Assembly (NCBI GenBank): GCA_044361535.1
Contig: JBIKIQ010000013.1
Coordinates: 29,483-93,482, forward strand
Direction: 5' to 3'
Origin: UBA952 sp044361535
GTDB lineage: Bacteria; Bacteroidota; Bacteroidia; Flavobacteriales_D; Crocinitomicaceae
Length of the DNA stretch: 64,000 nt
The notes under the pieces were generated by a model, which was given only the letters and a program-made list of their open reading frames with translations, did no database searches and was not told the origin of the DNA. Below are positions 1 to 8,829 of this stretch, piece by piece. The translations under genes and the position numbers were made by a program. Every line of letters begins with the position of its first letter. Position 1 is the first letter of the stretch.

Positions 1-1115
1 GCAAGCAAAAGAGTTAAGTGAGTATTGTAATCATCCGAAATATGCGCATTTATTTCTAGAATTTCCAATTCATCGTATTCCGGAGGGATAGTCTCCTTTC
101 CTTGCATATTCAAGATTCCGCAATTACCTTGCTGATAAACTTTATATGTGCAGGTGGCAGTTCTTTTCGAATAGGAAAAAGGCTCTATGGCATCATAAAT
201 TGGTTCGGCTAATTGATTTCCTAAACCATTAAAAAGTCCCACTTTATCCTTGCAACGACTTAGCCAAGTATAATCACAGAACAAACATTCAGGAACATGT
301 GTATAACTATTACTTTCTAGAGGCCAAAACTGGCATGGCCATTCTATAAAATTACTCCCATCAGCATCCATGAAGGCAGTTGAATTTGAATCGTGCAAAA
401 TGAATTTCTCATTGCAATATTGAATACTTTGATACTTTCTTTCAAGAACAACTTTCCCGTCCTTGTTAATTATTCCAGAATTGCCATTTACGCGTGAATA
501 ACCACCTAAATCGCCTATTGGGGCTAATCCAAACTCGTTGAAAGGTAGGCAAAACCCTTTAATTTCTGATTGGAGAATTTTTCCATCTAAATCAATTCTA
601 GTGGTGAAAAACTGCTCCCCTTCTCTGTTATATAAAAGAATATGATCACTTGAAATATGAGAATAATCAAATGGTTTTCTCGTGATTTTTTCGCCATTTC
701 TGTTATGTATCGCATTATTCGCATAAGCGGTCCCTGATGAAATAAAAAAAGGATAATTGAATACTAATTGATAATGAACTGGAGGAATAATTTCTCCATT
801 CCTAAGGTGGTAAATGCCGTAAAAATGTTTTTGACGAATGGAAAAAAGGGTATCATTTAACATACTGACCCATTCATATTTTGGTGGGATTATTTCTTTT
901 CCTTCTTTAGAAATCAAGCCTCTTCCATTTTCATTTAATGTCAAAAAGTAGCTATCCCCTTGTGATTCTATAAGGGTATAATCAGGCTGAACAACCCACT
1001 TTCCTTCTGTATTCATTAAGCCATAGCCACAACCTAAATTGTCTTTAACAATAGTAAGTTGGCTGGTTACCCAAAAAGTAGATAGAAAAAAAAATAAACA
1101 AATAATGAACTTCAT
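1..1115 (-). CDS. WG-repeat protein, C-terminus cut by window edge
   Basis: An open frame of 371 codons starts at the ATG at 1115 and runs off the left edge. It is missing from simple ORF lists because its stop is outside the window. The N-terminus is a signal peptide (MKFIICLFFFLSTFW) ending near VTSQ. The rest contains repeated units such as GLMNTEGKWVVQPDY, GLISKEGKEIIPPKY, GIINKDGKVVLERKY and GILNMQGKETIPPEYDE, which are WG (KWG) repeats typical of secreted Bacteroidota proteins of unknown function. The gene begins 34 bp after the patatin gene on the same strand, so the two may be cotranscribed. Its role is not known beyond a probable periplasmic or surface location. Confidence 0.85.
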   Translation of the reverse strand, partial: MKFIICLFFFLSTFWVTSQLTIVKDNLGCGYGLMNTEGKWVVQPDYTLIESQGDSYFLTLNENGRGLISKEGKEIIPPKYEWVSMLNDTLFSIRQKHFYGIYHLRNGEIIPPVHYQLVFNYPFFISSGTAYANNAIHNRNGEKITRKPFDYSHISSDHILLYNREGEQFFTTRIDLDGKILQSEIKGFCLPFNEFGLAPIGDLGGYSRVNGNSGIINKDGKVVLERKYQSIQYCNEKFILHDSNSTAFMDADGSNFIEWPCQFWPLESNSYTHVPECLFCDYTWLSRCKDKVGLFNGLGNQLAEPIYDAIEPFSYSKRTATCTYKVYQQGNCGILNMQGKETIPPEYDELEILEINAHISDDYNTHLTLLL

Positions 1116-1149
1116 CCAGTTTTAAACGCTTTAAAAAATCAGTCGTTGC

Positions 1150-3444
1150 CTATCGAATGGCCCGTTCATTAAACAAAACGTATCCATAACTCAACTGAAA
1201 AGCAAATGCATATTTTTGGGTTGGGAAATAATTGAGCGTTGCTCGAATTGGTCCCACTATAGAATGAAAAATCAATGAAGTAGAAGCTAAAAATGTTTCT
1301 CCTTTAAATGGTTTTATGTACTGAATGGTACCATCGTCATTTTTCTGCAGTTGTAAAAAGGGCTGATAATAGTATGCATCAATACGATAATCGATGTTTT
1401 TACGTATACTAAATACCAAGTTCAGGCCTCCACCAAGATGTTGATGCGAACGAAACTCAGGTAAGAAATACGTTTCTTGATCCGGAATTATGGAAAAAGC
1501 TGGTAAAGAAAGTAATGAAGCTGTATAATTTGCAAATAACGACTGTGAGGTTAATTGACCCTTTGCATGTATTCCAAGATGAAAGGACTTATTTGAAATA
1601 ACAAATGATTGAAATTCAGAGGTTACGTTAAACCAAGAATGGTATTTCCGGAATGTCTCTTCAAATGCAGAAGTTGAGCCTGGAGTTGTGTTTTCTCTTC
1701 CCTCAACTAAGCGTGCTTTGAATTGAAAATAATGTCCAGAATTAGCAAATTGTTTTCTATTCAAACTATTTCGGGTAAATTCCCAACTTATTGAGCTCCC
1801 ATAGAATGAAGTTAAATCAGCGGTATCTTTATTGGTGAAATTTGCATTCTGATAATACTCATCATCTAATTCAAAATACCTAAAGTTGAAGGTTGATTTC
1901 GAATTATTTCCAATTGGGTGTTTAAATTGAACACCAGCATACATTTCATTTTGCACCAAAAAAGAAGGTTGAACATCTTCAAAAAACGTAGCAAAACTGC
2001 GAAAATAATCCCAGCGATTCATCACAAAATATGCAGATGCTGAAACTGGATAAATACTCGGCAACTCAATGTTTACATCAGTTTTTACCGAACCGTAAAA
2101 TTTTCCAAAATACGATTCCGCATGAATACTTGAAGCTGCAGAACCAACCATTTTATAGGTCAATCCAACATATCCGGTATTAACTGGACGAGATGAAAAA
2201 TGCCCACCCAAATCCAATTGAAAATCTCGTGCTTTGCGGATAAATAATTTCAAGTTGTAACTTGAATCCTTTTTTAAAGAAAGAGTTGGATAAATGAAAT
2301 CAATTTGTGGAGTTGAATACAATCTGAAATATCTTTTTTCAAGCTTTTCATAGGTTAGTGTTCTTTTGGAATTACTTCCAAGGATGGTTTTCTTTGCAAA
2401 TCTGACCCCCCTACTCTTTTGTTCATCTTGTTCCACTGAACTAATTTTCAATGGTACGATTGACCCACGGAAAACCTTTCTTCGTTCAGTCAACTCATCC
2501 ACTGAAATGCGTTTATCTACTTTCAATTTGAGCGAATCAATCATTTCAATTGTTGCCTTATAACCCGCTTCTATGGCGAATTTAGCATCCTTAAAATCGA
2601 AGGTTCCAATATCAGATTTAGGTTGAATAATTAATCCATCGGCGCAAGGGAGATTAAAATTGGAATAACTGACCAACATATTTTGAAGCACACCTATAAA
2701 ATCTTGTTCATCTGGCGCCGAGGCATTACCTGATACATTACTTCCAATGATAAAATCAGGATGAAATTCATTGTACATCACATCGGCAGGAAAATTATTA
2801 TACAATCCGCCGTCAAAAAGGAGTGTCCCATTTATTCGTATCGGATTGACATACAAAGGATACGTCATGGAGGCACGAACGGCTTCATTCAAATTTCCTC
2901 TTGAAAAAACAACACTTTTTTTATTCAAAAAATCAGAGGCAACAGAGCGAAAAGGCACAAATAAATTATTAAAATCATTGTTTCTGGACGCTCCAACTGT
3001 ACCCATGATTTGCATCATTTTAAAATCCAGTAGTGCAGGGCTAACTAGGTTTAAAGGAATTGATCGTCGTAAAAGACTATCTTTTGAAAAAGAAAAATCG
3101 ACGGTTCCTGCGTGCTGATCTGATTCCCGAAAAAGAAATCTTTTTGAGGCATCCAATTCACCCGAAGTCATTTGTTGAAATTCATCCGACAAAACAAAGG
3201 CTTCAATTTCTAGAGGTGAATATCCAGCGGCATACATCGCTCCTGTCAATGCTCCAGCAGAGGTCCCTGTAATAAAATCAATGGGGATTCCGTTTTCCTC
3301 AAGCGCTTTCAAAACACCGATATGTGCCAAACCAGCTGCACCACCTCCACTAAGAACCAAGCCAATTCGTTCTTGTGAATCCATTAATTGGATATTCAAA
3401 AATTGAATAATAAATAGCAGAAAAGGGAGTTTTATTCGGCTCAA
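1150..3444 (-). CDS. patatin-like phospholipase with C-terminal outer-membrane barrel
   Basis: The 764-residue protein starts with a signal peptide and then a patatin domain. The oxyanion-hole motif GGGAAG lies at about residues 33-38, the nucleophile motif GTSAG at 60-64 (Ser62), and the catalytic Asp in FDGGLYNNFP near 213. Residues from about 370 to the end are rich in aromatic beta-strands like those of BamA/Omp85 barrels, with a POTRA-like stretch before them. This is the architecture of PlpD/FplA-type type V autotransported lipases, which act on phospholipids at the cell surface. The gene is divergent from the methyltransferase gene at 3506. Surface location and lipid substrate are inferred from the family. 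Confidence 0.9.
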   Translation of the reverse strand: MSRIKLPFLLFIIQFLNIQLMDSQERIGLVLSGGGAAGLAHIGVLKALEENGIPIDFITGTSAGALTGAMYAAGYSPLEIEAFVLSDEFQQMTSGELDASKRFLFRESDQHAGTVDFSFSKDSLLRRSIPLNLVSPALLDFKMMQIMGTVGASRNNDFNNLFVPFRSVASDFLNKKSVVFSRGNLNEAVRASMTYPLYVNPIRINGTLLFDGGLYNNFPADVMYNEFHPDFIIGSNVSGNASAPDEQDFIGVLQNMLVSYSNFNLPCADGLIIQPKSDIGTFDFKDAKFAIEAGYKATIEMIDSLKLKVDKRISVDELTERRKVFRGSIVPLKISSVEQDEQKSRGVRFAKKTILGSNSKRTLTYEKLEKRYFRLYSTPQIDFIYPTLSLKKDSSYNLKLFIRKARDFQLDLGGHFSSRPVNTGYVGLTYKMVGSAASSIHAESYFGKFYGSVKTDVNIELPSIYPVSASAYFVMNRWDYFRSFATFFEDVQPSFLVQNEMYAGVQFKHPIGNNSKSTFNFRYFELDDEYYQNANFTNKDTADLTSFYGSSISWEFTRNSLNRKQFANSGHYFQFKARLVEGRENTTPGSTSAFEETFRKYHSWFNVTSEFQSFVISNKSFHLGIHAKGQLTSQSLFANYTASLLSLPAFSIIPDQETYFLPEFRSHQHLGGGLNLVFSIRKNIDYRIDAYYYQPFLQLQKNDDGTIQYIKPFKGETFLASTSLIFHSIVGPIRATLNYFPTQKYAFAFQLSYGYVLFNERAIR

Positions 3445-3505
3445 TTTTGTTCCTTTGTAAACAAAAATAAGTCATTGTCAGCAGACTACCACCAACCCAA
3501 AAAAA

Positions 3506-4678
3506 ATGAAAGAAAATTTAACAAATAGCCTTCAAACAATCACGTTAAAAACATTTTACGGTTTTGAACAAACATTAGCTGATGAACTCACAGAACTTGG
3601 ATACAAAGACTTAACACTTTTAAATAGGGCCGTTCAATTGAAAGGAACGTGGAAAGACATTTATTACTTAAATCTTCACAGTCGCTGTGCCCTTTCCGTT
3701 TTGGTAGAAATTACGAGATTTTCGATCAAAGAAGAGAAAGATATTTACAAAAAAGCCAAACAAATTCCATGGACAGAATGGTTTGATATAAACAAATCGT
3801 TTGCTGTTAAAGGAGCTGTTTTCTCAACTATTTTCACGAACACCAAGTACCCGATGCTTTTGGTAAAAGACGCTATTACGGATACATTTAGAGAAAAATA
3901 CGAAGATCGTCCCAATGTTGAAATTACCAAACCTGACGTTTTAATCGACTTGTACGTGCGAGAAAATCAAGCGACAATTTCAATCAATACGAGTGGAGCT
4001 CCCTTATTTCAGCGCGAATACCGAAAAGAAACTGGCTTGGCTCCTATGAACGAGGTTGTTGCTGCTTGCCTAATTCGCATGTCTGGTTGGGATAGAAAAA
4101 CGACTTTTCTCGATCCATTTTGTGGTTCTGGGACTTTGGTTGCTGAGGCAGCATTATTGGCAAGCGGAATACCATCAAACATTGAACGCCAATTTTATGC
4201 GTTTAAAAATTTGAAGAATTACGATAGCGAATTGTGGAATTCCATTTATGAAGCTGTTGATTATAAAATCAGGGAATTACCGTGTAAAATTATGGGTTCA
4301 GACATCAATGACACGATGGTGTTGAAAGCACGAAGAAACATTCGAAATTTTGCTTTTTCACGTTCTGTTGAAATAAATGGAATGAACTTCAATCAGGTGA
4401 AATCAAACGACGAACCTGTTTTCATAATAACCAATCCTCCTTACGGAGAGCGCATGGGAGAGAGAATTAACGAGCTATATGAAGCTATCGGAAATTGGTT
4501 AAAGCATTCCATGACCAATTCAGTTTGCTGGATAATCTCTTCAAATGAAGATGCATTAAAATCACTTGGATTGAAAACATCTGTTCGCCAAAAAGTGTTT
4601 AATGGAGACTTGGAGTGTAGTTTTCGCAAGTTTGAAATCTATGCTGGAAGCAAAAAACAACAAGAAATCACTGAGTAA
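3506..4678 (+). CDS. THUMP-domain class I SAM-dependent RNA methyltransferase
   Basis: The 390-residue protein has an N-terminal ferredoxin-like/THUMP region (about residues 1-155) that binds RNA and a Rossmann-fold methyltransferase domain. The SAM-binding region FLDPFCGSGTLVAEAALLA and the catalytic motif NPPYGERMG (about residue 310) are both present. NPPY marks N2-guanine or N6-adenine methyltransferases, and the layout matches the N-terminal half of E. coli RlmL, which makes m2G2445 in 23S rRNA. The gene is followed 15 bp later by yaaA and probably shares its transcript. The exact target base cannot be read from the sequence. Confidence 0.9.
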   Translation: MKENLTNSLQTITLKTFYGFEQTLADELTELGYKDLTLLNRAVQLKGTWKDIYYLNLHSRCALSVLVEITRFSIKEEKDIYKKAKQIPWTEWFDINKSFAVKGAVFSTIFTNTKYPMLLVKDAITDTFREKYEDRPNVEITKPDVLIDLYVRENQATISINTSGAPLFQREYRKETGLAPMNEVVAACLIRMSGWDRKTTFLDPFCGSGTLVAEAALLASGIPSNIERQFYAFKNLKNYDSELWNSIYEAVDYKIRELPCKIMGSDINDTMVLKARRNIRNFAFSRSVEINGMNFNQVKSNDEPVFIITNPPYGERMGERINELYEAIGNWLKHSMTNSVCWIISSNEDALKSLGLKTSVRQKVFNGDLECSFRKFEIYAGSKKQQEITE

Positions 4679-4693
4679 TTTGTCTTTTTGGTC

Positions 4694-5452
4694 ATGAAAA
4701 TTCTACTTTCTCCAGCTAAATCAATTCAAACGGAAGGAATAAAAGCAGAAGTTTTTTCGGAAATGCCTCGTTTTGTTTCTGAATCCGAAAAATTAGTAAA
4801 AAAACTCAAAAGGCTTAAGCCGAAAGCATTGGCTTCATTGATGGACATTTCTATGGATTTGGCAAACTTAAATCATTCACGATTTCAGCATTGGTCTATT
4901 GAACTTCAGGAGGAGTGGCTTCCGGCAGCCGCAATTTTTACGGGTGAGGCTTACAAAGGATTGAATTACAACGAGCTTTCAGAAACCAATAAACAAAGAG
5001 CCCAAGAACGCTTACGGATTTTATCAGGATTGTATGGATTACTCAAACCTGCCGATTTAATTTTACCTTACCGCTTGGAAATGGGAACTCCTTTTCAACC
5101 TACGCCAAAAGAATCGTCACTTTATTCTTTCTGGAGACCAAAACTTACCAAATCACTGGCAAATGAACTCAGTTCGGATGAAATCATCATTAATCTGGCT
5201 TCCGCCGAATACAGCAAGGCACTTGATTTCAAAAAACTAAAAAATCGTGTTATCACCCCTACCTTCAAAGAGTTTAAAAACGGCAAATTTTCTACGGTAA
5301 TGATTTTTTCAAAACACGCTCGCGGAAGCATGAGTCGGTACCTCATCGAAAATAACTTGGAAGATATTGAACAACTCAAAACGTACAACGTAGATAATTA
5401 CGAATTCAACGAAGCTCAATCTTCTGAAAATGAATGGGTTTTTGTTCGGTAA
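4694..5452 (+). CDS. yaaA: peroxide stress protein YaaA
   Basis: The 253-residue protein begins MKILLSPAKS, the conserved start of the YaaA/DUF328 family, and contains the family motifs FTGEAYKGL, LRILSGLYGLLKP and YRLEMGT. In E. coli YaaA binds DNA and limits intracellular iron during hydrogen peroxide stress. The ATG at 4694 is preferred over the in-frame TTG at 4688, because the family starts exactly at MKILLSPAK. It follows the THUMP methyltransferase closely. The length is normal for the family and nothing is missing. Confidence 0.95.
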   Translation: MKILLSPAKSIQTEGIKAEVFSEMPRFVSESEKLVKKLKRLKPKALASLMDISMDLANLNHSRFQHWSIELQEEWLPAAAIFTGEAYKGLNYNELSETNKQRAQERLRILSGLYGLLKPADLILPYRLEMGTPFQPTPKESSLYSFWRPKLTKSLANELSSDEIIINLASAEYSKALDFKKLKNRVITPTFKEFKNGKFSTVMIFSKHARGSMSRYLIENNLEDIEQLKTYNVDNYEFNEAQSSENEWVFVR

Positions 5453-5494
5453 GAATTAATTTTTCCGTTAATCCCCATTTTTTACTCATCAAAT

Positions 5495-5584
5495 CACAAA
5501 AAGTCGTACGAAAAAATGTGATTAAACACAAAAAGTCGTACGAAAAAATGTGAAATTTGACAAAAAGTCGTGGGAAAAAGTGTA
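5495..5584 (+). promoter_or_regulatory. three direct operator-like repeats, 32-bp period
   Basis: Copies lie at 5495-5520, 5527-5552 and 5559-5584. The first two are identical 26-mers of the form CACA-N5-TCGTACGA-N5-TGTG, a dyad with an 8-bp palindromic centre and A-tracts on both sides. The third has five mismatches. The copies repeat every 32 bp, about three helical turns, and the third lies in the spacer of the candidate promoter of the downstream ATPase gene. The layout suggests cooperative binding by a dimeric repressor, perhaps autoregulation. The binding protein is unknown. Confidence 0.6.
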
Positions 5585-5590
5585 TCTTTG
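5556..5590 (+). promoter_or_regulatory. candidate promoter of the AAA/DUF4143 gene
   Basis: TTTG at 5556-5559 and TATCTTTG at 5583-5590 match the Bacteroidota -33 and -7 elements (TTTG and TAnnTTTG), with 23 bp between them. Transcription from here would start near 5597. This rules out the GTG at 5570 as start of the ATPase and supports the ATG at 5615. Confidence 0.6.
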
Positions 5591-5614
5591 AATACGATTT
5601 TGAATTTAGAACAC

Positions 5615-6907
5615 ATGGAAAGATCTTCATTAAAGGAATTGGAGGAGTGGAAAATTTCACCAACTCGAAAACCATTATTGATTTATGGAGCAAGGCAAGT
5701 TGGGAAAACTTGGTTGATGAAGCAATTTGGAAAGAGTGAATTTAAGAATACAGTATATGTGAATTTTGAAAAAGAAATTCAGTTACGCTCTTTATTTGAA
5801 CAAGATTATGAACCAACGCGAATCATCAAAGCATTAGAGACGTATTTCGCCATAGACATTAAGCCAGGTGATACGTTGGTTATTTTCGATGAAATACAAG
5901 AAGCGAAAGGTGCATTGACCTCTTTGAAATATTTCAAGGAAGAATTGTCAGAGCAACATGTAATTGGAGCAGGATCATTGCTGGGCATAGCGGTGAAACA
6001 ACAAACCTCTTTTCCTGTGGGGCAGGTTGAATTTTTGAATTTATATCCCATGAGTTTTAAGGAGTTTTTGAAGGCGACAGGAAATGAGAAGATAGCCCAA
6101 GTAATTAATGAAAAAGATTGGTCTTTATTGACAAGCGTACGCACAAAAATCATCTCTCTCTTAAAATCATACTATTTTGTGGGAGGAATGCCCGAGGCAG
6201 TGTTATCGTTTAGTCAAAATGAAAACTACAACCAAGTTCGTCAAATTCAAGAAGGTATTTTACAATCCTACGAGCAAGATTTTGCCAAACACGCCCCTAC
6301 AGAGGTAATTCCGCGAATTCGCATGCTTTGGAATGCAGTTGTGAGCCAATTATCGAAAGAAAACAAAAAGTTCATTTACGGTTTAATTAGGGAAGGTGCA
6401 CGCGCAAAAGATTTTGAAATAGCCTTGAACTGGTTGGAAGATTACGGCTTGGTGTATCGTGTGAAAAGAACAAAAAAAGCAAATTTTCCACTTGCCGCCT
6501 ACAGTGATTTATCTGTCTTTAAACTATATGTACTTGATGTTGGTTTACTCGGAGCGCTGGGAAATATACATCCTCAAATACTTATTGAAAAAGAACTCCT
6601 TTTCAACGAATTTAAGGGCGCACTTACCGAGCAATTTGTTCTACAAGAATTAAAAGCCGGCGGACAAAAACAACTCTTTTATTGGGCGAACGATTCAGGC
6701 TCTGCAGAAATAGATTTCATCTTCGAGAAAGAAAATACGATCATTCCGCTTGAGGTAAAAGCCAGTGAAAATCTACAATCAAAATCACTAAAAACGTTTG
6801 CTACTAAATATCCAGAAATTCACTGTTACCGGGCTTCCTTATCTGATTTTCGCCAAGAAAGCTGGATGACGAATGTACCGTTGTATGGGGCTGGTGGATT
6901 TGGGTGA
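5615..6907 (+). CDS. AAA-type ATPase with C-terminal DUF4143 domain
   Basis: From the ATG at 5615 the protein has 430 residues. A Walker A motif GARQVGKT lies at residues 25-32 and a Walker B-like motif TLVIFDEIQ near 94-102. The C-terminal part is a DUF4143 region with a PD-(D/E)XK-like signature (AEIDFIFEKENTIIPLEVKA). The family is widespread, often laterally transferred, and has no agreed function; some authors link it to toxin-antitoxin-like or defence roles. The gene stands alone after yaaA, is preceded by three operator-like repeats, and is followed by repeat-rich noncoding DNA, so it may be an acquired cassette. Confidence 0.85.
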   Translation: MERSSLKELEEWKISPTRKPLLIYGARQVGKTWLMKQFGKSEFKNTVYVNFEKEIQLRSLFEQDYEPTRIIKALETYFAIDIKPGDTLVIFDEIQEAKGALTSLKYFKEELSEQHVIGAGSLLGIAVKQQTSFPVGQVEFLNLYPMSFKEFLKATGNEKIAQVINEKDWSLLTSVRTKIISLLKSYYFVGGMPEAVLSFSQNENYNQVRQIQEGILQSYEQDFAKHAPTEVIPRIRMLWNAVVSQLSKENKKFIYGLIREGARAKDFEIALNWLEDYGLVYRVKRTKKANFPLAAYSDLSVFKLYVLDVGLLGALGNIHPQILIEKELLFNEFKGALTEQFVLQELKAGGQKQLFYWANDSGSAEIDFIFEKENTIIPLEVKASENLQSKSLKTFATKYPEIHCYRASLSDFRQESWMTNVPLYGAGGFG

Positions 6908-7038
6908 ATTTAGGAAATCATCAATCGAGTTTACATGTAATAATTTGCATGAATTTTCAATTAAGACTTTAAAAAAGGAAATAAATATTAAATTCTATTA
7001 TCCCTGGGACATTAAAAAACTAAATGGGTACTTTACTC

Positions 7039-7153
7039 CTTGTCGCGCTGATTGAGCTTGTCGTGCTGATTGTGCTTGTCATGCTAATTGAGCGTATCCT
7101 GCTGATTGAGCCTGTCGTGCTGATTGAGCTTGTCGTGCTGATTGAGCTTGTCG
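7039..7153. repeat. 18-bp tandem repeat, about 6.4 copies
   Basis: Unit CTTGTCGTGCTGATTGAG repeats every 18 bp from 7039, with a few substitutions per copy, and breaks off in CTTGTCG followed by aaatcag. The last junction contains TTGAGCTTGTCGAA, whose reverse complement TTCGACAAGCTCAA also occurs at 12028-12041. The array lies in the gap of 389 bp between the ATPase and hicA, where I see no gene. It has no spacers and is not a CRISPR array. Confidence 0.85.
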
Positions 7154-7296
7154 AAATCAGCATTTTGATTAATACTATATCATTTTATTGATTACTTTTT
7201 CGTATATACAATACTAAGAAGTCTCTGGTTTATCAAAATTTGAGAATTCTTTCCAAGAAAAAGAAAAATAATTAGTAATATATTTATTACCTTTGT

Positions 7297-7493
7297 ATGA
7301 AATACAATGAGCTTTTCCGACTTCTAAAAAAGGATGGTTGGATTAAATACGACAAAACGGAAGTCATGTAATAATGATACACCCATCAAAAGAAGAACAA
7401 TTAACAGTTCCATATCATGCTGGAAAAGAGGTTAAGAAAGGACTGTTGACGGCAATTTTGAAACAAGCAAACGTAAAAACAACAAAGCGATGA
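7297..7493 (+). pseudogene. hicA: HicA-type mRNA interferase toxin, frameshifted
   Basis: The frame from the ATG at 7297 reads MKYNELFRLLKKDGWIKYDKT and stops at the TAA at 7369-7371. The next frame continues exactly where HicA should: GSHVIMIHPSKEEQLTVPYH, then GKEVKKGLLTAILKQA. Together these form a complete HicA, a small double-stranded-RNA-binding-fold ribonuclease whose conserved His sits in GSH. One base appears to be missing near 7358, just before that His. The TGA at 7491-7493 overlaps the ATG of hicB by the ATGA arrangement usual in hicAB operons. Unless the base is a sequencing error, the toxin is inactive. Confidence 0.85.
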
Positions 7494-7882
7494 AGAAACC
7501 AAAATTACACGTTACGATTTTAAAAGAGAATGTCGGTTACAGCGCAACAATTGTTTCAAAAAATAAATTTATTGCATCTGAAGCAGATACATTCAATCTT
7601 TTATTAACGAATTTAGTTGAGGCCATTAATCTAACATTTGAAGAATATGGTTTTACCTATCAATTAAATGAGCTCAAATTTACGTATGATCTTGAAAGTT
7701 TTTTTGAATTTTATTCAGTAATCAACGCTAAGGCTTTATCCGAAAGAATTGGTATGAATCAGAGTTTATTAGCTCAATATATCAAAGGAATTAAAAAACC
7801 TTCTACCGCCCAAATACGAAGAATTTTAACCGGTGTACAACAAATAGGTAAAGAACTGTCAGAGGTTCAACTGTTATTTTGA
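7490..7882 (+). CDS. hicB: HicB-family antitoxin with C-terminal HTH
   Basis: The 130-residue protein has an N-terminal HicB-like fold (about residues 1-60; FIASEADTFNLLLTNLVEAI) and a C-terminal Xre-type helix-turn-helix (about 85-125; AKALSERIGMNQSLLAQYIKGIKKPSTAQIRRI). HicB normally neutralises HicA and represses the operon. It overlaps the broken hicA by 4 bp and is intact, so the antitoxin has outlived its toxin. It may persist as a DNA-binding regulator or as protection against related toxins. Confidence 0.85.
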   Translation: MKKPKLHVTILKENVGYSATIVSKNKFIASEADTFNLLLTNLVEAINLTFEEYGFTYQLNELKFTYDLESFFEFYSVINAKALSERIGMNQSLLAQYIKGIKKPSTAQIRRILTGVQQIGKELSEVQLLF

Positions 7883-8004
7883 ATACATATTTCTTCAATG
7901 GAAAATGTATCTGGCATATCCTCAAGCGTTCAAAACCCTTAATTTTAATGAGCATGCAATTTTGATTTAATCCAAAAACACTAAATATCATTGCCAAGAA
8001 GGAC

Positions 8005-8826
8005 TTAATTCAAAATTTGATTGCCATTTTCATTTAAGCGATTAATTCTACCTTCAATGGCGGTTTCTTTTTGAAATTTATACCCCATTTTCAGTAATGA
8101 TTCTAAAAGCAAATCAAAATTTAGCCTCAAGTTTTTAATCTGTTTTTCTGAAATTTCAATAGTATTATAGCTTTCTTCGGTTTCAAATTGAAATTCTAAT
8201 AATCTTTTCTCTGAAGAACCATCTGTAATTGTTAGTAATACCAATTTAGAAATGTGACTTTTTACTATTTCAATAGAACCTTTTGAATCAGGATCATCAA
8301 CTTTAATAAAATCCTTAGAAATTACAATTTTATCAAAAAGGGAATAGCGTATTTTTTTAAAGGCTTTTATATAGACAAACAATGCTATCATACTGACTAA
8401 CATAACTATCCAAATTAATTGAAAAGCGAAAGAAATTATCAGTAATCCTGTGAAAAATAATAATCCTGAAAGAATAATTGATAAATCCAAATTCAATGGG
8501 GTAGTGAGCTCAATACTATCAATATTCTCTTTAACAAATAATGAATTATTTTTTTTCTGTTTTTTATAAAATAGAAACAGTCCAATACCTGAAAATGAAA
8601 TAATTACAGCAATTAACCAATGAACATATACGCTGATTAATGCTGAAATCATAATAAAAATCATATATGATAGAGGAATACCAATAAATACCATAAATAT
8701 GGATTTTAGATATCCATTTTTTTCATAATATCTATCTATTGACTGTCTTAATTCATAATCTGAATCATTGTGACGTTTTGCATTTTCTCTTTTTGCGTCA
8801 AGTTTTTGTTTGGATATATTGTCCAT
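8005..8826 (-). CDS. membrane protein of unknown function
   Basis: I do not recognise this 273-residue protein. It has a charged, Lys/Arg-rich N-terminus (residues 1-38), two membrane segments (about 40-88), a short loop, two more (about 112-150), and a soluble C-terminal domain of about 120 residues containing FDKIVISKDFIKVDD. The C-terminal domain has alternating beta-like stretches that could form a PH-like fold, but this is a guess. It is the last gene of a tightly spaced minus-strand group, 3 bp after the gene at 8830-9432, and is probably cotranscribed with it. Confidence 0.7.
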   Translation of the reverse strand: MDNISKQKLDAKRENAKRHNDSDYELRQSIDRYYEKNGYLKSIFMVFIGIPLSYMIFIMISALISVYVHWLIAVIISFSGIGLFLFYKKQKKNNSLFVKENIDSIELTTPLNLDLSIILSGLLFFTGLLIISFAFQLIWIVMLVSMIALFVYIKAFKKIRYSLFDKIVISKDFIKVDDPDSKGSIEIVKSHISKLVLLTITDGSSEKRLLEFQFETEESYNTIEISEKQIKNLRLNFDLLLESLLKMGYKFQKETAIEGRINRLNENGNQILN

Positions 8827-8829
8827 AGC

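Noticed and set aside
5570..5614. GTG at 5570 as start of the AAA/DUF4143 gene
   Set aside because: It lies upstream of the -7 element at 5583-5590, so the transcript would not contain it; the ATG at 5615 fits the family start.
6873..7055. 60-codon ORF after the ATPase gene
   Set aside because: It overlaps the ATPase end in another frame and runs into the tandem repeat; composition is not protein-like.
7039..7153. Possible CRISPR array
   Set aside because: The units are 18 bp in direct tandem with no spacers, and no cas genes are present in the window.
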